A stretch of DNA of 62,134 bases from Clostridiales bacterium (GCA_004558525.1 SFCQ01000010.1:1-62134), one strand, 5' to 3'; shown: positions 31,387 to 40,756, numbered from the stretch's first letter. Notes: generated from the sequence alone by a model not told the origin. A program made the numbers and translations.

Positions 31387-32199
31387 ATGGGTGAGCGCAA
31401 ACTGATGATTATAAACGACAATAGCAGAATGACTTATGAGCTTGAAAAATGCTTCAAAAGCCGTGATAACTATGAAATCGTATTCAAAGCGGCAAACTCG
31501 GAAGAAGCGATCAACTATCTGGAAGAAGGCCACTCGCCCGATGTAATACTTATTGATATGCTCATGCCGTATTGCGATGGCAACCAATTACTCTATATTC
31601 TCAAGAAAAAGGGCCTTTGCAAGAATACGACGTTTATTGGCATATCTCCTTTATATACTGATGAAGCCATGACTCTGGCACAGGTAGCCGGCTTCGCTTT
31701 TGTTATAGCGCTGCCGTGTTCTGCCAACATAATAGCGATGCGGGTAGACCAGTTGATGGATATTAAGATGGGTAAAAAATCGAATCAGCTATTAGAACCT
31801 ATGGGCATCGATTTTTTGCAGTATACAGATTGCGAAGACATAGTTCGACAATATCTTGTCCATATGGGTATGGCGACCCAGCACAGCGGCTTTATGTATG
31901 CTATGGCGGCAATTAAAATGTATGTTGATAATGACGGCACAAAAAACCTTGGAATAACAAAAACCGTTTACCCGGAAGTTGCAAAGATGTATAATACCAA
32001 TGCAAGGGTGGTTGAGCGCAGCATACGCTATGCAATAAGCTACGCTTGGTTAAACGGCGATATGGAGCTGCAGCACAATATGTTTGGCTACACCGTAGAC
32101 AGCAACAAGGGCTGCCCCACCAACAAGGAATTTCTTACGATGATTGCGGAGCATACCCGCCTGAGGCTTAAGACAAACCTTAATCGCTACAAAAATTGA
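31387..32199 (+). CDS. Spo0A-like sporulation response regulator (divergent)
   Basis: The 270-residue protein has a receiver domain and a Spo0A_C DNA-binding domain. Phospho-acceptor Asp57 lies in VILIDMLMPYCDG. The C-terminal domain is recognised by ITKTVYPEVAKMYNTNARVV, VERSIRYAISYAW and MFGYTVDSNKGCPTNKEF. Compared with typical Spo0A, the first acidic residue of the pair is Asn10, the conserved receiver lysine is replaced by Leu (VIALP, residues 107-110), and the recognition helix reads ARVVERSIRYAI where most have SRVERAIRHAI. It could be the genome's main Spo0A or a paralogue. ATG 31387 follows AGGGGG. Confidence 0.82.
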   Translation: MGERKLMIINDNSRMTYELEKCFKSRDNYEIVFKAANSEEAINYLEEGHSPDVILIDMLMPYCDGNQLLYILKKKGLCKNTTFIGISPLYTDEAMTLAQVAGFAFVIALPCSANIIAMRVDQLMDIKMGKKSNQLLEPMGIDFLQYTDCEDIVRQYLVHMGMATQHSGFMYAMAAIKMYVDNDGTKNLGITKTVYPEVAKMYNTNARVVERSIRYAISYAWLNGDMELQHNMFGYTVDSNKGCPTNKEFLTMIAEHTRLRLKTNLNRYKN

Positions 32200-32219
32200 T
32201 CCGGGGGAGAAAGGTTATA

Positions 32220-33383
32220 ATGAAGAAAAGAGTAACGCTTATAGTATTGGATAGCGTTGGCATAGGCGCGCTTAAGGACGCGAAGGATTTTGGCGATGCG
32301 GGTGCGCATACGCTTGGTCATATTTATCAAAAAACACACATGGCCATACCCAATATGCTATCATTGGGGCTTGGCAATATAGAAAACTCGCTTGTGCCGG
32401 CATCGGAAGCACCAAAGGGCTGCTACGGCAGAAGCGAAGAAAAAACAAGAGCCAAGGATACAACGAGCGGGCATTGGGAGATGGCCGGGGTTATAATGGA
32501 GCCTCCTTTCAGAACGTATCCTAACGGATTCCCAAAGTCAGTAATAGAAGAATTTGAAAAAAAGACAGGCCGGGGCACGCTTGGCAACTATGTTGCATCT
32601 GGAACGGAGATAATACAGGTCCTTGGCGATGAGCATTGCAGAACGGGAAAGCTTATCGTATATACATCGGCAGATAGCGTTTTTCAGATCGCAGCCCATG
32701 AAGGTGTCGTACCCCTTGACGAGCTATATCGCTGCTGTGAGATCGCTCGATCCATACTTATGGGGGATGAGCTTGTTGGCAGGGTGATAGCAAGGCCTTT
32801 TACAGGCGGAAACGGTAAGTATACAAGAACGGAAAACAGGCGGGATTATGCCATACCTCCCGTGTCGGAGACCATACTTGATTCGCTTACTGAATCAGGT
32901 TACACAGTAGCCGGCGTCGGGAAGATAGAGGACATATTCTGCAAACGCGGGCTTGGCCTTATCAACCACACAAAGAACAATCATGACGGGGTAGACGCCA
33001 CCATAAGCTTTTTGAAGGACGGTAAGGCGGACTTTATATTTACCAACCTTGTCGATTTCGATATGCTGTATGGCCACAGGAATGATGCTGAAGGCTACGC
33101 GCGGGCGCTTGAATACTTTGATAAACGGTTGCCTGAAATTATGGCTTGCATGCACGAAGGCGACATAATGATAATAACCGCAGATCATGGCTGCGACCCG
33201 ACATATCCGGGAACAGACCACACAAGGGAATATATACCAATAGTGGTGTGGGGCCCGTCGCTTAAAGGCGGGGTATCGATAGGTACGCGCAAAACCTTTG
33301 CCGATATAGGCAGCAGCATTGTTGAGCATTTAACGGGCAAGCCGTTCTGCGTGGGCGAGTCGTTCCTTCCGCTTTTGAAATGA
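32220..33383 (+). CDS. deoB: Phosphopentomutase
   Basis: DeoB interconverts ribose-1-phosphate and ribose-5-phosphate (and the deoxy forms), linking nucleoside breakdown to the pentose phosphate pathway. The 387-residue protein of the alkaline-phosphatase superfamily starts MKKRVTLIVLDSVGIGALKD, with the metal-binding Asp; the phosphorylated Thr is in KDTTSGHWEM; DFDMLYGHRND and ITADHGCDPTYPGTDHTRE supply the other Mn ligands. I start at ATG 32220, after GGGGGAGAAAGG; an upstream ATG at 32196 overlaps the previous gene and lacks a site. Confidence 0.95.
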   Translation: MKKRVTLIVLDSVGIGALKDAKDFGDAGAHTLGHIYQKTHMAIPNMLSLGLGNIENSLVPASEAPKGCYGRSEEKTRAKDTTSGHWEMAGVIMEPPFRTYPNGFPKSVIEEFEKKTGRGTLGNYVASGTEIIQVLGDEHCRTGKLIVYTSADSVFQIAAHEGVVPLDELYRCCEIARSILMGDELVGRVIARPFTGGNGKYTRTENRRDYAIPPVSETILDSLTESGYTVAGVGKIEDIFCKRGLGLINHTKNNHDGVDATISFLKDGKADFIFTNLVDFDMLYGHRNDAEGYARALEYFDKRLPEIMACMHEGDIMIITADHGCDPTYPGTDHTREYIPIVVWGPSLKGGVSIGTRKTFADIGSSIVEHLTGKPFCVGESFLPLLK

Positions 33384-33411
33384 GCTTGGTAAAAGCCTGA
33401 TTGGCATTTTT

Positions 33412-33469
33412 ACTCCCGCTATAAGCATATATCTATTCTATGAAATAGATTGCAGGCGGGAGTTTTTGT
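33412..33469 (+). promoter_or_regulatory. Terminator-like hairpin carrying the Shine-Dalgarno of the next gene
   Basis: ACTCCCGC (33412-33419) pairs with GCGGGAGT (33456-33463), followed by TTTTT and the ATG at 33470. An inner stem ATCTATT/AATAGAT sits in the loop. The ribosome binding site GGGAG (33458-33462) is in the 3' arm. It may terminate the deoB transcript or block translation of the next gene. Confidence 0.6.
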
Positions 33470-34621
33470 ATGGAGATAAAAAAGCGTATCAGGTCTATAT
33501 CGGCTATTGCAATGCTGCTTGTTCTTGCCGTGCCGTCATTGTGCCTTGCTGACGGCTTAAGCATAGATACAGGGCAAACAAAAGCCGTAATAGTTATGGA
33601 AGCGGGCAGCGCGCAGGTGATATTTTCAAAGAATGCGGATGAAAAGCTGAACTGCGGCGGCCTTGTGAGGCTTCCTGCGCTGCTTTATGCGGCGGAATGT
33701 ATGGATAATGGAAAAATAAGCGGCGATACCCAAATAACCGTGAGCCCTGAAGCGGCAAAAGTTGGCGGTGCAACGGCATTTCTTAAAGCCGGCGAAAGCT
33801 TAAAAGCTGAAGACGCTATGAGGGCTGCCGTTATGATAACCGCGGGGGATGCAACGACTGCGCTTGCAGAGGCCTGCTCAGGCGGGCATGAGGCAGCCGT
33901 AAGGGAGATAAACGCAAGGCTTATTGAGCTTGGCATAACGCAGGAAATAAGCAGCATAGACGGCAAGGGTACCGACTTTAGCGCAGAGGACATGGCAAAG
34001 CTCGGCGCGGCGCTTGCTGCTTCAAAAACATATAGGGAGTATAGCGGCTTATACCTTGATGAGCTTATACATGAAAACGGCTCAAGGACGGAGCTTGTGA
34101 ACCAAAACAGGCTGATAAAAAGCCTGGACGGGTGTTTTTCGGGCTCTACCGGCTCATCAGCTGAGGCCGGATATTGCGGCGTATTTATGGTTAAAAGGAA
34201 CGGTGCCGTGTTCATAGCTGCCGTAATAGGCGCAAAGGATTCAAAAACACGCTTTGCCGTGGCTTCAAAAGCCGTAGATACTGCAAGCGCCGCCGTGCGC
34301 GTTAAAACCCCGGTTAAAAAAGGAGATATAGTTGTTGAAAACGCTCCCGTTTTAGGGGGGATAGCGAAAACGGTCAGCCTTGCCGCGGCAGAAGATGTTA
34401 CCCTGCTGGTATGGGATAACGAGGAACCCAATGTGCTTATAAACGCAAATGAAGAATATCAGGCACCGATACGTGCAGGCGATAAGGCAGGCGCCATAGA
34501 ATACTCGTTTGAAAAAAGCGGCATGATAATAAAGACCGACCTTGTGTTTACTATAGACGTTCCGTTGGCCGGCTGGGGTGACTTTATTGGCCTTTGCATA
34601 GATAAATGGGTGCACAGGTGA
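33470..34621 (+). CDS. Catalytically degenerate D-Ala-D-Ala carboxypeptidase homologue (S11 family)
   Basis: The 383-residue protein has a signal peptide (cleavage about residue 27) and the overall layout of DacF/PBP5: N-terminal S11 domain, a C-terminal beta domain and a final amphipathic segment (WGDFIGLCIDKWVHR) for membrane association. The catalytic motifs are lost. NADEKLNCGGLVRL aligns with the ADEKLDPASLTKI pattern, so Ser is Gly64 and Lys is Arg67; the SxN motif reads TAGDAT; KTG reads STG in GSTGSSAEAGYC. I infer a non-enzymatic role such as binding cell wall or a partner enzyme. The rest of the fold is well conserved, so this is not simple gene decay. Confidence 0.85.
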   Translation: MEIKKRIRSISAIAMLLVLAVPSLCLADGLSIDTGQTKAVIVMEAGSAQVIFSKNADEKLNCGGLVRLPALLYAAECMDNGKISGDTQITVSPEAAKVGGATAFLKAGESLKAEDAMRAAVMITAGDATTALAEACSGGHEAAVREINARLIELGITQEISSIDGKGTDFSAEDMAKLGAALAASKTYREYSGLYLDELIHENGSRTELVNQNRLIKSLDGCFSGSTGSSAEAGYCGVFMVKRNGAVFIAAVIGAKDSKTRFAVASKAVDTASAAVRVKTPVKKGDIVVENAPVLGGIAKTVSLAAAEDVTLLVWDNEEPNVLINANEEYQAPIRAGDKAGAIEYSFEKSGMIIKTDLVFTIDVPLAGWGDFIGLCIDKWVHR

Positions 34622-34655
34622 GGATTAAAAATGCCATTTAAGCTTATATATGAGC

Positions 34656-34684
34656 TTGAAAAACTGCTTAGCATATGTTATAAT
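34656..34684 (+). promoter_or_regulatory. Promoter of the pheST T-box transcript
   Basis: -35 TTGAAA (34656-34661), 17-bp spacer, -10 TATAAT (34679-34684), directly before the T-box leader. Confidence 0.75.
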
Positions 34685-34689
34685 CCCAA

Positions 34690-34945
34690 GGAATTGGCAA
34701 TGACGGAGCAAAGCGGCCTGCCGTTGCCACAGAGAGGGCTGCATAAGCTGCAAACAGCCTGCAAAATACGGCCGCACAAAGTTCTCTCCTGAGCCGCATC
34801 GGGGAAGCCGTATCATTACGGTGCGTAGTCGATGCCGGGTTAGCCCGTTACAGCGGAAAAAGGCCCCGTGATGGCGGGGCGAATAAGGGTGGTACCACGA
34901 GCGCGCCTTCGTCCCTAAAGACGAGGCGCGCATTTTGTTTTATAG
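34690..34945 (+). promoter_or_regulatory. T-box riboswitch leader for phenylalanyl-tRNA synthetase
   Basis: The leader contains stem I, closed by GCGGCC/GGCCGC and GGAG/CTCC, with TTC (34782-34784) in the internal loop as specifier codon for Phe. The T-box sequence AAGGGTGGTACCACG (34885-34899) can pair with the uncharged acceptor end. A terminator stem GCGCGCCTTCGTC/GACGAGGCGCGC with T-rich tail follows (34900-34941). Uncharged tRNA-Phe should stabilise the antiterminator and allow pheST expression. Confidence 0.93.
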
Positions 34946-34960
34946 GAGGTTTTCTGAAAA

Positions 34961-35983
34961 ATGAACGAGGCACTTGAAAGAATAAGGCAGGAAGCGCTTG
35001 AACGCCTTAAGGAAGTGCGTGAAGAAAAGGAGCTTGAAGCGCTTAACGCCTCCATTCTCGGCAGAAGCGGCTCGCTTACCGGCATACTCAGGACGATGGG
35101 CCAGCTGGATAAGGAGCAGCGCGCAAAACTCGGCCAGGCTTCAAACGCGGTTAAAAAGGAGCTTGAGCAGGCAATAGCGGAGCGCAGGACAAAAATTGCC
35201 GCAATGATGCAGCAGAGGGCATTCGAAAAAGAAACGCTTGACGTTACGGAACCCGGCATAAGACGCCAGCCGAGCGGCAGGCTGCACCCGATGACGCAGA
35301 CATACCGCCAGATACGCGATGCGCTAATAGGCATGGGCTTTACCACGTTCTATGGGCCTGAGGTTGAGTATGACGATTATAACTTCACAAAGCTGAATCT
35401 TCCGCTCGATCACCCTGCGCGCGATATGCAGGATACATTTTATATTAACGACAGGGTAGTGCTGCGCACACACACTTCCCCCTGCGAAGCAAGGGCGCTT
35501 ATGACAATAAAGCCGCCGTTCAGGCTGGTGATACCCGGGCGCGTTTTCCGCGTTGACGAGGTGGATGCGAGCCATAGCCCGGTATTCATGCAGATGGAGG
35601 GCCTTGTGGTTGATAAGAACATAAGCATGGCCGATCTTAAGGGAACGCTTGATGAGTTTGTTCACGCCGTGTTCGGCGAAGATGTAAGGACACGTTTCCG
35701 CCCGAGCTATTTCCCCTTTACGGAGCCTTCGGCCGAGGTGGATATATCCTGCACCATATGCGGCGGCAAGGGCTGCAGGGTGTGCAAAGGCACCGGCTGG
35801 ATAGAGGTGCTTGGCTGCGGAGTTACAAACCCGCACGAGCTTGAAAACTGCGGGCTTGATCCGCATGAGTGGAGCGCGTTCGCCTTCGGTATAGGCGTTG
35901 ACAGGGTGACGAGCCTTAAATACGGCATAACCGATATACGCCTTGAGTATGAAAACGACGCCCGTTTCCTTGGGCAGTTCTAA
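34961..35983 (+). CDS. pheS: Phenylalanine-tRNA ligase alpha subunit
   Basis: PheS carries the catalytic class II core of the alpha2-beta2 synthetase that charges tRNA-Phe. The 340 residues comprise an N-terminal coiled-coil arm (about 1-85) that binds tRNA and a catalytic domain with HPMTQTYRQI, motif 2 RVFRVDEVDASHSP and motif 3 FGIGVDRVTSLKYGI. The insertion CTICGGKGCRVC, a cysteine-rich knuckle common in bacterial PheS, is intact. Expression is controlled by the T-box upstream. AGGAGG precedes the ATG by a suitable distance, and pheT follows after 14 nt. Confidence 0.97.
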   Translation: MNEALERIRQEALERLKEVREEKELEALNASILGRSGSLTGILRTMGQLDKEQRAKLGQASNAVKKELEQAIAERRTKIAAMMQQRAFEKETLDVTEPGIRRQPSGRLHPMTQTYRQIRDALIGMGFTTFYGPEVEYDDYNFTKLNLPLDHPARDMQDTFYINDRVVLRTHTSPCEARALMTIKPPFRLVIPGRVFRVDEVDASHSPVFMQMEGLVVDKNISMADLKGTLDEFVHAVFGEDVRTRFRPSYFPFTEPSAEVDISCTICGGKGCRVCKGTGWIEVLGCGVTNPHELENCGLDPHEWSAFAFGIGVDRVTSLKYGITDIRLEYENDARFLGQF

Positions 35984-35997
35984 GGAGGTAAAAAGCT

Positions 35998-38403
35998 ATG
36001 AAACTTCCGCTTAGCTGGTTGAAGGATTACGTTGAATGGAACGTAACGCCGGATGAATTTGTTGAAAAGCTTATGTGGCGCGGTTTTGAGGTGGCGTCAT
36101 ATTCAGGCGAGATGGACGGCATAACAAACGTTGTTGTCGGCAAGATACTTAGCCTGAGCAAGCACGAAAACTCCGACCATCTTCAAATATGCTCTATAGA
36201 TGTTGGTAAGGACGAGCCTGTGTGCATAGTTACAGGCGCGCAAAATGTGTTTGAAGGCGCGCTTGTGCCGGTCGCGCTTGACGGCGCGCATCTTACAGAG
36301 GGAATAGTTATTAAGCCCACCGTTATGCGCGGCGTAAAGAGCAATGGCATGCTATGCTCAGGCCGTGAGCTTGGCCTTACGGAGGCCGACTATCCCGGCG
36401 CCGAGGTCAACGGAATAATGATACTGCATGAAGAGCATGAGCTTGGCCAGAGCATACAGGAGGCCATTGGCCTTGACGACATAGTTTTCGATATAGAGCT
36501 TACGCCTAACCGCGCAGATTGCCAGAGCATAATAGGCATGTGCCGCGAGGCCGCCGCAGCCCTTGGCCAGAAGTTCAGGGAGCCTGTTATCAGGAAGATA
36601 AAGGGCGAAGGCAACGTTAACGATTATTCCTCCGTTACCGTGCTCAATACTGAGCTTTGCCCAAGATACACCGCGCGCGTGGTTACGGAGCTTAACATAG
36701 AGCCATCTCCTGTGTGGATGCAGAAGCGCCTGCGTGCAGTAGGCATGCGCCCGATAAACAACATAGTCGATATCACAAACTATGTGCTTGTTGAATACGG
36801 TCACCCGATGCATGCGTTTGATCTTGCATGCGTAAAGGATGGCAACATAGTTGTAAGAAACGCGTATGAAAACGAAGTTGTCACCACGCTTGACGGCAAG
36901 GAGCGCCCCGTAACGCCGGATATGCTGCTTATAGCAGATACCGAAAAGGGCGTAGGCATAGCGGGCGTAATGGGCGGGCTCAACAGCGAGATAACGAAGG
37001 ATACCAAGGCCACATTGTTTGAATCGGCGGCGTTCAAGGGCAGCAGCATACGCGCAACCACAAGGAAGCTGCACCATGTTACCGATGCTGCGGCGCGCTT
37101 TATCAAGGGTGTAGAGCCTGTCAATGCAATGCTTGCCGAGGAAAGGGCCATTGAGCTTGTCGATGAGCTTAACGCAGGCAAGGTGATCGGCGGGGTGATA
37201 GACGTATGCAATGCAGACATAACCGAGCATAAAGTCGATGTTGATGTGGCGCACATAAACAGCATACTCAACACCAACATTCCGGCTAAGGACATGGCGG
37301 ATATGCTTGCAACGATAAACATTTCCTCCAAGGTAAAGGGCGCCAAGCTTGAGGTCACTATACCTCATTACAGGACCGATATAGAGGATGGGCTTGAAGC
37401 CGATTGGGATATAGCTGAAGAGGTGGCGCGCATATACGGCTATTACAACATCAAGCCGACGCTTATGTATGGCGACACATTCGCCGGCAAGCTCGGCAAG
37501 GATCTTGCATTTGAAGACAAGGTGAAGGACGAAATGGCCGCGCAGGGCTGCTATGAAATGTATAATTACAACTTCACCGGCCCTGCCGCGCTCGATAATC
37601 TTTTGCTTGAGGCTGACAGCGAAAAACGCCAGTGCGTGAAGATACTCAATCCATTTGGCGAGGACCAGAGCCTTATGCGCACGACGCTCATAACGGGCAT
37701 GCTCGATTCGTTAAAGCGCAACCAGAGCCGCAAGACGGGACATGACAGGTTCTTTGAGGTAGGCAACGTCCATTTTGACAATAACGACGACCTGCCTGAA
37801 GAGCGTAAGCTTCTGGGTCTTCTTTTCAGCGGGGACGGCGAAAGCTACTTCACATTAAAGGGCGCTGTAGAACAGCTTCTTGAGCAGTTCGACCTTATAC
37901 CAAAGGCAAGCTTTGCTGCTGGCGGCAGCGAGTATTATCAGCCAGGCAGAAAAGCGGTTCTTTCAATAGCAAAAGAAAAGCTCGGCGAGCTTGGCGCGGT
38001 GCATCCCAATGTGCTTAAAAACTGGGGCATAGATGGAAGGGCATATTATGCCGAGATAGATATGAATAAGCTGTTCAAATATGTTGGCGCAAAGCGCACA
38101 TATAAGCCGATATCTAAATTCCCAAAGGTGGCGCGTGATATAGCCATAGTCGTTGACGACAAGATCACCGCAGCTGAGGTGAGCAGGGTGATAGCCCAGA
38201 CCAAGCTTAAGGTAGTGCTTGATGACATAGAGCTGTTTGACGTTTACCGCGGCACAGGCATACCTGAGGGGAAGAAGAGCATGGCTTATTCCTTCACGCT
38301 TAGAAGCGAGGATCACACCCTTGTCGATGAGGAGATTCAGGCGGCTATGGGCGCCGTGATAAGGGCGCTTGAAACAAGGCTTAAGGCCGAGCTTAGGGGC
38401 TGA
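35998..38403 (+). CDS. pheT: Phenylalanine-tRNA ligase beta subunit
   Basis: The 801-residue subunit has the usual order: N-terminal domain, tRNA-binding (EMAP/OB) domain with HENSDHLQICSIDVG and GAQNVFEGALVPVA, B3/B4 editing domain, B5 domains (TPNRADCQSIIG; NNIVDITNYVLVEYGHPMHA), the synthetase-like core and a C-terminal anticodon-binding domain (KFPKVARDIAIVVDD). It is needed for tRNA binding and for hydrolysing Tyr-tRNA-Phe. AAGGAGG lies before the ATG. The transcript ends at the hairpin 38421-38452. Confidence 0.97.
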   Translation: MKLPLSWLKDYVEWNVTPDEFVEKLMWRGFEVASYSGEMDGITNVVVGKILSLSKHENSDHLQICSIDVGKDEPVCIVTGAQNVFEGALVPVALDGAHLTEGIVIKPTVMRGVKSNGMLCSGRELGLTEADYPGAEVNGIMILHEEHELGQSIQEAIGLDDIVFDIELTPNRADCQSIIGMCREAAAALGQKFREPVIRKIKGEGNVNDYSSVTVLNTELCPRYTARVVTELNIEPSPVWMQKRLRAVGMRPINNIVDITNYVLVEYGHPMHAFDLACVKDGNIVVRNAYENEVVTTLDGKERPVTPDMLLIADTEKGVGIAGVMGGLNSEITKDTKATLFESAAFKGSSIRATTRKLHHVTDAAARFIKGVEPVNAMLAEERAIELVDELNAGKVIGGVIDVCNADITEHKVDVDVAHINSILNTNIPAKDMADMLATINISSKVKGAKLEVTIPHYRTDIEDGLEADWDIAEEVARIYGYYNIKPTLMYGDTFAGKLGKDLAFEDKVKDEMAAQGCYEMYNYNFTGPAALDNLLLEADSEKRQCVKILNPFGEDQSLMRTTLITGMLDSLKRNQSRKTGHDRFFEVGNVHFDNNDDLPEERKLLGLLFSGDGESYFTLKGAVEQLLEQFDLIPKASFAAGGSEYYQPGRKAVLSIAKEKLGELGAVHPNVLKNWGIDGRAYYAEIDMNKLFKYVGAKRTYKPISKFPKVARDIAIVVDDKITAAEVSRVIAQTKLKVVLDDIELFDVYRGTGIPEGKKSMAYSFTLRSEDHTLVDEEIQAAMGAVIRALETRLKAELRG

Positions 38404-38420
38404 AGCTGATATACAGGCAC

Positions 38421-38452
38421 AGAGGCCGCTCCTTTTTAGGGAGCGGCCTCTT
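38421..38452 (+). terminator. Intrinsic terminator after pheT
   Basis: GAGGCCGCTCC and its complement GGAGCGGCCTC enclose a T-rich loop and are followed by TTCATATT. It separates pheST from the helicase gene, whose -10 TATAAT lies at 38474-38479. Confidence 0.85.
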
Positions 38453-38507
38453 CATATTCCACTGAAAACATGGTATAATCTTACCATCAATGATAAGGGG
38501 TATGGGA

Positions 38508-40739
38508 ATGGATCTATCAGTTCTTAACGATAGGCAGCTTGAAGCGGTAGAATATCTTGAAGGGCCTTTGCTCGTGCTTGCGGGCGCAGGCTCGGGAAAA
38601 ACAAAGGTTTTGACATACCGTATAGCCAATCTTGTTGAGCACGGCGTAAAGCCTTGGAACATATTAGCGCTTACATTCACAAACAAAGCGGCAAATGAGA
38701 TGCGGGAGCGCGCGGGGGCTCTGATAGGCGGCGATGCCGATGAGGCGTGGGTGACCACGTTCCATTCGTGCTGCGTAAAGATATTGAGAATAGATTGCGA
38801 CAAAATAGGTTATGAGCGCAATTTTACCATATATGATGAAAACGACCAGCTAAAGCTTATTGCCGATATACTCAAAAACCTTGGCATAAGCGATAAGGCT
38901 GCGCCAAAAAGGCAGCTTAAGGAGAACATATCCAACGCCAAGAACAAGTCGCTTGATCCGTTAAAGTATATTGAAGAAAACTATAGCGACGACGGCATAA
39001 CGTTAAAGGTGTTCCAGCAGTACCAGAAAAAGCTTATGGCCGCCAACGCTTTAGATTTTGACGACCTGCTGATAAAGACGATTGAGCTGTTTGAGCAGTG
39101 TCCTGAGGTGCTTGAAAAGTATCAGAATAAGTTCAAGTATGTGCTTGTAGACGAGTATCAGGATACCAACATGCCGCAGTACAGGCTTATAGAGATGCTT
39201 TGCCGCAATCATGGCAACATATGCGTTGTCGGCGATGATGACCAGAGCATATATGGCTGGCGCGGGGCTGACATTAAAAACATACTCAGCTTTGAAAACG
39301 ACTTTAAGGGCGCAAAGGTGGTAAGGCTCGAGCAGAACTACCGCTCTACCAGGTATATTTTGGACGCTGCAAACGCCGTTATATCGCATAACTCAGGCCG
39401 CAAACCTAAAAAGCTTTGGACGGCTAAGGAGGGCGGCGACCTGATAGAGCGATACAGCGCGGATAATGAAAGGGATGAAGCCGCATTTATTGCGCGCAAG
39501 ATATTACAGGGCGTACAGCAGGGCGCAAGCTATGGCGATTTTGCAATACTTTATAGAATGAACGCGCAGAGCCGCGTTATTGAAAGCACGCTTGTTAACT
39601 ATGGCATACCGCACAGGGTGTTCGGCGGCGTGAGGTTCTATCAGCGCAAGGAAATTGCCGATATTATGGCATATCTTAAGGCAATAGCCAATCCTGGGGA
39701 CGATATTGCGTTTTCGCGCATAATAAACGTGCCAAGGCGCGGCATAGGAGATAAAACCATAGACGAAATAACAGAAATATCACAGTCTACCGGCCAAAGC
39801 CTGCTGATGACCGTGCTAAGCGGGGAAGGGCTTTCCAAAAAAGTCGAGCAGAAGCTCAAGCCGTTAAGCGACCTTATGACGGAGCTTATGGCGCAAAGCG
39901 CACTGATGCCGCTTTCCGACTTTGCTAAGTATCTTATCGATACCATACAATATCAGGAATACCTTATAGCGGAGGATAAAAAGGGCGACGCTATGGCCCG
40001 AATGGACAACCTGTCTGAGCTTATCGGCAACATAAAAGAAATCGAACGTGATGTGCCGGAGGGTGAAACCGCGCTTAGCGTGTTCCTTGAAAACGTTGCG
40101 CTTGTGAGCGATATAGACGCTATGGACGAAAACGAAGGCGCTGTTGCGCTTATGACGCTGCACAGCGCAAAGGGCCTTGAGTTTCCAACGGTGTTCCTTG
40201 CAGGAATGGAGGAGAACGTGTTCCCAACAAGGCGCGCACGCGGCGAGATGAATATGGACGCGCTTGAGGAGGAAAGAAGGCTTTGCTATGTCGGCATAAC
40301 AAGGGCCAGGGCAAAGCTGTATCTTGTCAATGCGCAAACACGCTCCATATTTGGCGAGACCACTGTAAACAGGCCGTCAAGATTCTTAAACGAGATACCC
40401 GACGAGCTTATGAAGGACGACAGGCCAAGAAGAATGAATGTTGAAGAGTATCCCCAGCCTGAAAAGCCGGAGATAACTTATGCTTCAGCAAGGGGATTTG
40501 GCATGAAGCCGCCTAAGCGCACGCAGTACAGCCAGCCTGCGGCAGCTCCTAAGCATTCAAGGCTAAATGTTGATTATGTGCCGCTTATGCGTATAAGGCA
40601 TGACAAATTCGGTGATGGTACGATTACGGAAGTTACAGGTACCGGCGGCTCCATGACCGTTACGGTGGATTTTGATATAGGCGGCAGGAAGCGCTTTGCA
40701 GCCGCATATGCGCCGCTTTATCCTATAACTGATGAATAA
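38508..40739 (+). CDS. pcrA: ATP-dependent DNA helicase PcrA/UvrD
   Basis: A superfamily 1 3'-5' helicase for repair and removal of proteins or RNA from DNA. The 743 residues contain the Q motif (LNDRQLEAVEY), motif I AGAGSGKTKVLTYR, Ia TFTNKAANEMRER, II VDEYQDTN, III VGDDDQSIYGWRGAD, IV LEQNYRST, V MTLHSAKGLEFPTVFL and VI LCYVGITRARAKL. The C-terminal segment (about 640-743) ends in a Tudor-like domain (VPLMRIRHDKFGDGTITEV) that contacts RNA polymerase in PcrA. I start at ATG 38508, 8 nt after AAGGGG; two earlier ATGs in frame are too close to or ahead of the site. ligA follows, as in Bacillus pcrA-ligA. Confidence 0.95.
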   Translation: MDLSVLNDRQLEAVEYLEGPLLVLAGAGSGKTKVLTYRIANLVEHGVKPWNILALTFTNKAANEMRERAGALIGGDADEAWVTTFHSCCVKILRIDCDKIGYERNFTIYDENDQLKLIADILKNLGISDKAAPKRQLKENISNAKNKSLDPLKYIEENYSDDGITLKVFQQYQKKLMAANALDFDDLLIKTIELFEQCPEVLEKYQNKFKYVLVDEYQDTNMPQYRLIEMLCRNHGNICVVGDDDQSIYGWRGADIKNILSFENDFKGAKVVRLEQNYRSTRYILDAANAVISHNSGRKPKKLWTAKEGGDLIERYSADNERDEAAFIARKILQGVQQGASYGDFAILYRMNAQSRVIESTLVNYGIPHRVFGGVRFYQRKEIADIMAYLKAIANPGDDIAFSRIINVPRRGIGDKTIDEITEISQSTGQSLLMTVLSGEGLSKKVEQKLKPLSDLMTELMAQSALMPLSDFAKYLIDTIQYQEYLIAEDKKGDAMARMDNLSELIGNIKEIERDVPEGETALSVFLENVALVSDIDAMDENEGAVALMTLHSAKGLEFPTVFLAGMEENVFPTRRARGEMNMDALEEERRLCYVGITRARAKLYLVNAQTRSIFGETTVNRPSRFLNEIPDELMKDDRPRRMNVEEYPQPEKPEITYASARGFGMKPPKRTQYSQPAAAPKHSRLNVDYVPLMRIRHDKFGDGTITEVTGTGGSMTVTVDFDIGGRKRFAAAYAPLYPITDE

Positions 40740-40756
40740 CTTAAGGGGATATACCA

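Noticed and set aside
36358..37368. 336-codon minus-strand ORF opposite pheT
   Set aside because: pheT is unambiguous in the other strand; the antisense product is Tyr/Arg-rich with no motifs.
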